20,696 nt of DNA from Betaproteobacteria bacterium (GTDB lineage: Bacteria > Pseudomonadota > Gammaproteobacteria > Burkholderiales > SG8-41): positions 1-20,696 of the forward strand of contig JAIOOZ010000115.1 in NCBI GenBank assembly GCA_021414185.1, read 5' to 3'. This document shows positions 7,801 to 16,800 of the stretch, in pieces. How positions within the stretch are numbered: position 1 is the first letter of the stretch; the number at the start of each line of letters is the position of its first letter. A program made the position numbers and the translations under genes. The notes below the pieces were generated by a model. That model was not told the DNA's origin. It ran no database searches and saw only the letters and a list, made by a program, of their open reading frames with translations.

Positions 7801-10800
7801 TCGCCGGTGGAGCAGGCTCAGATGTTCTCGACGGCGGCGACGGCAACGACTTTATGTTTGGCGGGGCCTCGTATGAGGCGATAGGTTCTGGCGGCTCGGT
7901 GGCGCCGGGCGGCACGATTGACGCTCAGGGGCAGGGCTGGGTGGTGAGCCATACCTCTACCGGGGACGGTAGCTTCGACAGACTTTTCATCACCGGCTTT
8001 CTGGGGGGCGCTCAAATCGCCGACGATGGCGCCGATGTACTGGACGGCGGAGCGGGTGACGACTTCATACAGGGCGGCGCAGGTGACGACTTATTGATTG
8101 GCGGCGATGGCATTGACACGCTGACTGGTTCGGACGATGCCGACACTCTATTCGGCGACGACGGCGCGGACACGCTGTATGGGGATACAAGCACGTTTGA
8201 TCTGGCAAATGGCTTTTATGTAGCGCCTCAGTTTCACGGCGACGATTTTCTGGACGGGGGCGCCGGGGATGATTTCCTGTTCGGGCAGGGCGGCGACGAT
8301 ACTCTTTACGGCGGCGACGGCATCGACACGATGGTTGGCGATGACGGTGGTCTCGATCCACAGTACCACGGGGATGATTATTTAGATGGTGGAGCCGGGA
8401 ACGATCAGATTGCCGGGCAGGGCGGGGATGACACGATCTACGGCGGCGATGGCGACGACGGCATTCTGGGCGACAGCAATGCGCTTGCCGGCCAATTCCA
8501 CGGTAACGACTTTATCGATGGCGGCGCCGGTATCGACATCATTATCGGCGGCGGAGGCGCGGACACGATTTTTGGGGGGGAAGGGGATGATCTGATCGCG
8601 GGGGACGGCGAACTCGTCGATGCCGCCTACCACGGCGACGACTACCTTGACGGCGAAGAGGGCAACGACGTCCTGCAAGGCTTTGATGGCAAGGACACGT
8701 TGCTGGGCAGCGCCGGTGACGACCAACTCGAGGGTGGCGCGGGCGACGACGATCTGGAAGGCGGCACTGATACCGACATTCTCCTCGGCGGTCTGGGCGA
8801 CGATGCTTATACGTTCGCCGTCGGCGACGGCAACGACACCGTGGAGGAGGAAGGTGGCACCGATCGTATCAGATTCGGTGACGGCATTTCATCGGCAAGT
8901 GTTATCGCCTTTGAATCCGAGGAATCTCCCGACTACCTATTTCTGAAATATTCTGATTCCGACACAATCGCTATGAAAAACGGCGTCAGTGGCGCGATCG
9001 AATTCGTAGAGTATTCCGATGGGGCAATCGAAACCTGGACCGACTTTCTGGCGCACGCATTATACGCACCACGCAACCTGACCGGGACAGCCGGCGACGA
9101 CATCATGTTTGGCGGTGCGGGTGCGGACGTCATATCCGGCGGTGACGGTGACGACCGCATCGAAGCAGGGTCTGGCGACAATCACTTGATTGGCGACGCG
9201 GGGGACGATCAACTGGTCGGCGGTGCGGGCGATGATCTGATTGACGGTGGCGCGGGTTTTGATACGCTGTTTGGCCGGGCCGGCAACGACACCTATGTCT
9301 TCAACGGGGGGGATGGCCACGACATCATCGACGATGCGGCAGGATTTAATACTGTCCAGTTCGGCGCCGGAATTGACGTCTCGACGATTTCCGCAAGCAT
9401 AGGCCAGGGCACCGACGGTTCCGCTTATCTGGCCGTGGCTTACGGTGCCGGTGATGACGTTGGCGTCAAGGTCAATGCGACCGGCGGAGTCGCCGTTTAT
9501 CACTTTGCTGACGGTGAAGCCCTCGATAAAGAAGCCGTCGATAAACTGACCTTTGTCACCACGACTAAAATTCTTGGCAACGGCAGCGCGGAGACATTGA
9601 ACGGCGGGAATGGAACCGACGTAATCCTTGGCCGCGCGGGCAACGACACTATTAGCGGTGGCTTTGGGGACGACTATCTGTCCGGGGGTGCTGGCAATGA
9701 CACCCTGTTTGGAAACGGTGGCAATGACATTCTCACCGGCGGCACAGGCGATGACCTCCTGCTGGGCGGGATGGGGCTCGATACTTATGTATTCAGGCCC
9801 GGGGACGGGCACGACACGATACAAAAAGAATTGATCTCAGCCGGCCCCGGACTCGGATTCCTGTTCGACCCGGTAGCGGACTCGGTACGGCTCGATTTTC
9901 TGCCCAGCCAAACGACCGTTTTGAAACTGTTGGCCGGCTATCCCGGAACGCCGTCGTCGTTCAAGTTTTTGTTCGACACAGGTGACACCCTGCTGATTCA
10001 AAATGGGCTCCTGACCCTTAGCGGCTCTGTTCCGATCAATCGAGTCGAGTTCCTGGATGGAACGGTTTGGGATTTCAATACGCTAAGCGCTCAAGGAATA
10101 TCCATCGGCAACGGAATGGTCGTAGGTACTCCCGGAGCCGATGTGATTAACGGAACTGCCGTTGGCGATTCCATCATAGCGTTGGGTGGGGACGACACCA
10201 TAAATGGGCTTGGTGGTGACGATTCACTCATTGGCTGGGCAGGGGATGACGTCCTGAATGGCGGCAATGGCAACGACTTCCTGAGAGGTGATGGATCTGG
10301 GGATATCGACGTCGCCCCTCAACTCCAAGGTAACGACATTCTCGACGGTGGCGCAGGCGACGATCAACTGACAGGTGGGGGCGGCAGCGACAACCTTTTA
10401 GGTGGCGACGGCAATGACACGCTGTATGGCGATGGCCAAACGGCCGCCTTACCTGCGCAATATCAGGGGAACGACGTTCTCGACGGTGGAGTTGGCAATG
10501 ACTACATCGTCGCCGGCGGCGGGAACGATGCGCTGGATGGTGGGGGTGGCGACGACTATCTCGAAGGCGACGGCGGCGATGACCAGATGGTCTCGGGTGC
10601 TGGCAACGACTTTTTAGAGGGGGGCAGCGGCGACGACTTTCTGAGCGGTGGCACTGGCAACGATACTTTGATCGGCGGCGTTGGCGATGACACCTATGTT
10701 TACAGCCGAGGTGACGGTAGCGATACAATTAACGAGTCGCCGGAAACTAGATCCAACAATGTCCTGCGACTAACGGATATCGGATTCGACGAAGTTGTAG

Positions 10801-13800
10801 TCGGAAAACAATTCGGCAACAACTTTATCATTAGGATAAACGATGGATCAGGCCAGATCAGCCTGCAAGGTTGGTTCTCTCTTCGAGAGGCGGGCTTATC
10901 CGTTGTAGACAGCGCCGAGTTCGCTGATGGCGTGACGTTTAACCCACTCGACCTCGATGCTATGGTCGCGGAGGATTTTCTGCGAACCGGCACGAGCGGA
11001 GCGGATTCCCTTTTCGGCGACGATTTCGACCATGAGTTCCGTGGCGGGACAGGCAACGATATTCTCAATGGCGGCACAAGCAACGATACCTATATTTTCA
11101 ATCGTGGGGACGGCAGCGACACGATTAGTGATTTTGGTGGAAACAACACAATCCAGTTCGGATTAGGCATTACGCGCAACCAGATTACAGCCGTAGCGAC
11201 GACATATGCCGATGGTCATAGCAATCTAGTTCTGGCTATTCATGATGGGCACGTCAATGACAGAATCGACATCAAAGGCGGTGTAGAAGGGAGTATTCAG
11301 AGCTTCTCATTCGCCGACGGAACAGTCCTGGGTTTCGAGGATTTATTTGATACGGTTAATGTTGATGGAAGCGGCGGAGACGGCAATCCATATATCACTC
11401 AATCGTTGAGTGGCAATCCGAACTCCAACAACATCTTATATGGAGGAAATGGTCGGGACTTCATAAACGGAGGACCAAAGAACGACATAATTATCGGAGG
11501 CCATGGCGATGACACCCTCAGCGGTGGGGCGGGATTCACATCTTACCAAGGTGGAAACAATATTTATGTCTTCAACATCGGCGACGGCCACGACACAATT
11601 GTCGATCCGTGGGGCGGAGACAGCTTTGCATTTGGCAACGGCATCAAACCACAAGACTTGCAACTTCAGATTGGAAATTTCCAAATTGATCAATTTGGAC
11701 GCACCACAACTCAAGTTACAATCGTTTACGACAGCCTTGGAGACTCTGTATCGTTTGCAGTAAATGGCGATCTGAGTTTCGCGTCAGGATTCAGCTCCCT
11801 CTCATCAAATACCCTCGGAAATCCTTTTCCAATCCAGAGATTCTTTTTCTCTGACGACACTGGTATTACCACCGGCCAGCTTGGACAAATTGCGGGCTTC
11901 AATTTCTGGGCGAAACTGGATCCCGCCACAGGGAGCTATACGCGCGGCCAGGGAAGAGTCCCTCAAGCAATTTATCCCCAAACACTCCATTTGGAGTTCC
12001 GTTCGTGGGACGCGCTTGCGGCCGCAGACCTTGGCTGGCCAGGACCATCAGAATTCCCTGGATTGAATCTGGCAGATGGCTTCATTTCTGGCGGGATGTC
12101 AGGCTCTTTCAGCCCGCTAGATCAGGACCCCGCAGCGGCAGAAGCGGGGTTGACGCTCGGCAATTTTGACAATCGGCTCTACTCTCTCTCCGACCTCGGC
12201 AATCTGGAATTTGGGTCAGCGAAGGGCGGTACGGTGCTCGGGAGGGAGAGCAACGATACCATTAGAGGCTTTGTTGGGAATGATACTCTCTATGGGCTTG
12301 GCGGCAATGACACGCTTATCGGAACGTCGGGCGCTCAAACCATATATGGCGGCGATGGCGATGATCTTCTGATCGTTGGCTCGGGGCTCTACGCAAACCT
12401 CAATGGCGGCGCAGGTAGTGACACTTACTTATTAAATGTAACCGGTACGCCCGCTCTAAATCAAATCCGCGACAAAACTTCTGATGGCGATTTCAATATA
12501 GCGATTTTCGACGCGGGCATTACCCCAGAGTCGTTTTCTTCGCTTTTATCGTCTGCAGGTGCTTTTAATATCGGTTTTTCATATGGTCCTGGCGGACAAT
12601 CGCAACTCCAAATGGTTAATGACGGGCCTGTTCATGTCACTAGCGCACTTACTCTTCAGCAAGCGCTTGCGACTGCACCAGTCACGGAATTGCATTTTTC
12701 TGGCGGCGGCTCACTGAGTATTGTCGAATTGCTCGCTAAACCGGTCGAAACGCGAGGCTTCGCAAGTAACGACGTGTTGTACGGGTATAGCAGCACACTG
12801 AACATCTTTTCCGGTGATGCCGGCCATGACACCTTGATCGGCGGACTGGGAGACAATCGGTATCTCTTAAACGCGCCAAGCTACTTTGGTCCGCCGGGAC
12901 CATGGCACGATACGATCATTAATCACCGCACGACAACGGGACACTTTGACAGTATCGTTTTATACAACATCAACCCCTCAGATATTGTTGTATCGCGCAA
13001 CTACAACGATCTTGCAATTGCCGCCTTCAACGGACTCGACGACGTTACGATTCAGAATTGGTTTCAAGGATCTGCCCATCAAGTCCAACAAATCGAATTC
13101 GTTACCGGCACTACAACCAACACGATCTGGAGCGCAGCAACCCTCCAAGGGAGGGTCGTCGCGGATCCTGATAGTGCCCCGCTGCTTGCCAATCCCATAG
13201 CCGATCAGTCGGTCCTGCAGGACCAAGCGCTGATGTTCTCGATTCCGTCCAACACGTTTAGCGACCCGGACGCGGGCGATGTGCTTCTGGAATCAGCCAC
13301 ACTCGCCAATGGCAATCCTCTGCCGGGCTGGCTCAGCTTCGATCCAGCAATAAAGACTTTCACTGGAACACCGCACGCCGGTGATCTTGGCAGCTACAGT
13401 ATCAAAGTCACTGCGATGGACCCCGCCGGGATGTTCGTATCTGATGTCTTTACGCTCAATGTCGCAACCAACAATCAGGTAGTGAATGGTACCGAGGGTG
13501 ACGATGCGCTTATCGGCGGTACTGGCGATGACACATTAACCGGTGGATTAGGCAACGACGTTCTTCAGGGCGGCGCTGGCAACGATATCTATGTGTTCAA
13601 CGCAGGTGATGGCGTCGATCACATACAAGACGATCAGGGCATCAATTCTATTTCATTCGGCAACGGTATCACGCCAGACGACTTATCGTTAGATCTCGGT
13701 TCGCTGCTGATCCATGTGGGCGATGACGACGACGCAATTCACATTGACGATTTTAATCCTCAAGATGTGTTCGGTTCGCCCTCCATTTCCGAATTTCATT

Positions 13801-16800
13801 TCACCGGCGGCGGATCATTGAGCTATTCGCAGTTGATCGCACTCGGTTTCGATATCGTTGGCACCTCAGGCGATGAGGCTCTCATTGGCACGAACGTTGT
13901 TGATCGCATTCAAGGGTTAGAAGGCAACGATGTGCTCGATGGTGGGGCTGGGGACGATCTATTAACCGGCGGGGCCGGCAATGACACTTATGTATTTAGT
14001 GCGGGGCATGGCGCCGATACGATTGACGAAAGTGGTGCCCTTGCAACTGATAGCGACTTGATTTCGCTAACAGCCTTGCCAGACGACATCACAGTTACTC
14101 GGAGTGGCGCTGATCTTGTGATTGCGCTGAATGGTGCGAGCGATACATTGACGATCAAAACTTTTGACGATGCCGGTAACCGCATTGCCGGCGTTCATTT
14201 CAGCAACAACACAACGTGGGATCGCGCGACTCTCGCCGCCGCGGCGAACCCGCCTAATCATGCACCAACGGTTGCCAATGAAATTGCAAACCAATCCACG
14301 ACCGAAGACGTGGCATTTAGCTTCACCGTCCCCGGCACCACGTTTGCGGACGTCAATAGTGGCGATAACTTGACCTATGCTGCAACCCGCGCTGATGGCT
14401 CGGCGTTGCCCGGTTGGCTGAGCTTCAATGAAACTACTGGAACCTTCAGCGGCACACCCTTGAATGACGACGTAGGCACACTTTCAGTAAAAGTCGTCGC
14501 TACAGATAGTAGTAACGCCAGCGTGTCCGATACGTTCGACCTGACCGTATCTAACAGCAACGATGCACCAGTGGCAGCAGTGGATACGGTGAGCCTCCTG
14601 GAGAACGTAACCACCGGAAACCTCGTCAGCAACCTACTTGCAAATGACACCGACGTAGATACGGGCGACACTCGTTCGATCACGGCGGTGAATACGACCT
14701 GCACGGTCGGCGTGGTTGATTTTAACCAAGGCAACCAGACGCTGACGTACGCAGCAAACGGAGCGGCATTTGACGCTCTGGCAACAGGCAGCACTGCCAC
14801 CGATACGTTCAGCTACACGATTGCCGATGCAGCCGGTGCAACTTCGACTGCGACCGCAACCGTCACCGTGACGGGCGTGAACGACGGGCCGGTGGCAAAC
14901 GCGGATGCGTTTGGCATGCTGGAGAACTCCGCTACGGCGAATCTCGTCTCGACCTTGCTTGCGAACGATATCGACGTGGATATTGGCGATACACGCAGCA
15001 TCACTTCGGTCAATATGATCGGGACGGCAGGGGTGGTCAGCTTCAACCAAGGCATCCAGACGTTGACCTATGCCGCCAATGGCGGTGCGTTTGATGCCTT
15101 GGCGACCGGAGTAACCGCAACTGATACGTTCAACTACACCATTACCGATGCTGCAGGAGAGAGTTCGACCGCGACAGCGACCGTCACTGTGACCGGTATC
15201 AACGATGGGCCGGTGGCAACTGGGGACGCCGTCAATGTCTTCGAAGATGCAATCACAGGCAACCTTGCGTCGATGTTGCTCGCCAACGATACGGACGCCG
15301 ACGTGGGTGACACTCGTACGATTACATCGCTCAATACGACAGGCACCGTCGGTACGCTCACCTTCGATCAAGGCACTCAAACGCTAACGTATGCTGCCAA
15401 CGGCGCTGCGCAGAACGCATTGCGCGCAGGCGTAACGGCGACCGATACATTCACCTATACGATTGCCGACGCAGCCGGGGCAATTTCAACCGCAACTGCC
15501 ACCGTCACGGTGACAGGCGTCAATGACGGGCCGGTTGCCAGCACAGATGCTGTTTCTGTCCTGGAGAATGTGACTACCGGCAATCTCGCCAGCAGTCTGC
15601 TTGCGAACGACACGGATGTGGATGCCGGCGACATCCGTGCGATCACATCTGTAAATACGGTTGGCACCACTGGGGCGGTGACCTTTAACCAGGGCGCCCA
15701 GACGTTGACCTATGCAGCCAACGGAGTGACGTTCGATGCGCTAAAGGCAGGAGCCACAGCAACCGATACGTTCAGCTACACGATTACCGATGCGGCCGGA
15801 GCGAGCTCGACTGCAACCGCAACCGTCACCGTGACAGGCGTGAACGATGGTCCAGTGGCGAACGCCGATACCTTCTCTGTCCTGGAGAACGCAGCTACGG
15901 GAAACCTCGTTAGTAACCTGCTTGCAAATGACTTTGACGTCGATGTTGGAGATACACGCAGCATTCCAGCGGTGAATACAGCAGGCACTCTGGGCGTGGT
16001 TACCTTTAACCAGGGTACTCAAACACTGTCCTATGCGGCCAACGGCACGACATTGAATGCGCTCAAGGCCGGAGCTACTGCGACTGATACATTCACCTAC
16101 ACCATTGCGGACGGGGCCGGAGCCACATCAACGGCAACGGCGACGGTCACGATCACTGGTGTAAACGATGCGCCGACGCTCGCGAATGCAATTGCCGATC
16201 AGTCAGCGACGCAGGGCGTCACATTCAGCTTTACGGCAGCGTCTAACACGTTTGCCGATGTTGACCTGGGTGACACGTTGACCTACACGGCGACACTGGG
16301 AAATGACACGGCATTGCCGAGCTGGCTTACGTTTAACGCCGCCACACGAGCGTTCAGCGGCACACCGGGGTCAGCTGATGCCGGCGACTATGCAATCAAG
16401 CTAACAGCAACCGACACGGGCAATCTGAGTGTCGCTGATGTATTCAATCTATCAGTTACGGGCGGTTCAACCGGGTTGACCCTGATCGGAACGCCCAATA
16501 AGGACGTACTGACCGGCGGCGCCGGCGACGACACGATCGATGGCCGCGGTAATTCAGATCTCTTGCTCGGTAACGGCGGCAACGACACGTTCCAGTATTT
16601 CGCGGATGGCGTATGGACCGGCGGCTTCGTCGCGCGCAACGACGGCAGCCCGGGCAATCCGGGCACCGGCAAGACCGCGGCAATCGCCGGCAAGAACCGT
16701 TCGTTCGATGTATTACAGGGCGGGCCGGGAACGGATGTGCTCCTGGGCACGGCTGGCAATGACGCTATCTTTCTTGATGACAGCTACAGCGCATTTCCCG

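Noticed and set aside
8235..8762. Regular repeats considered as a CRISPR array
   Set aside because: The units are 132 bp, in frame, and encode calcium-binding nonapeptides; there are no short identical repeats with unique spacers and no cas genes.
9060..9824. 254-codon minus-strand frame inside the RTX gene
   Set aside because: Repetitive GGC/GAC-rich nonapeptide codons produce long open antisense frames; there is no start signal and the translation is low-complexity Val/Ala/Ile.
13141..13155. CCCTCC-AAG-GGAGGG hairpin inside the RTX gene
   Set aside because: It lies within coding sequence with no start codon at a useful distance, so it is probably chance.
14634..15380. 248-codon minus-strand frame across the VCBS-like repeats
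   Set aside because: It mirrors the 321-bp repeats of the sense gene and has no independent coding evidence.
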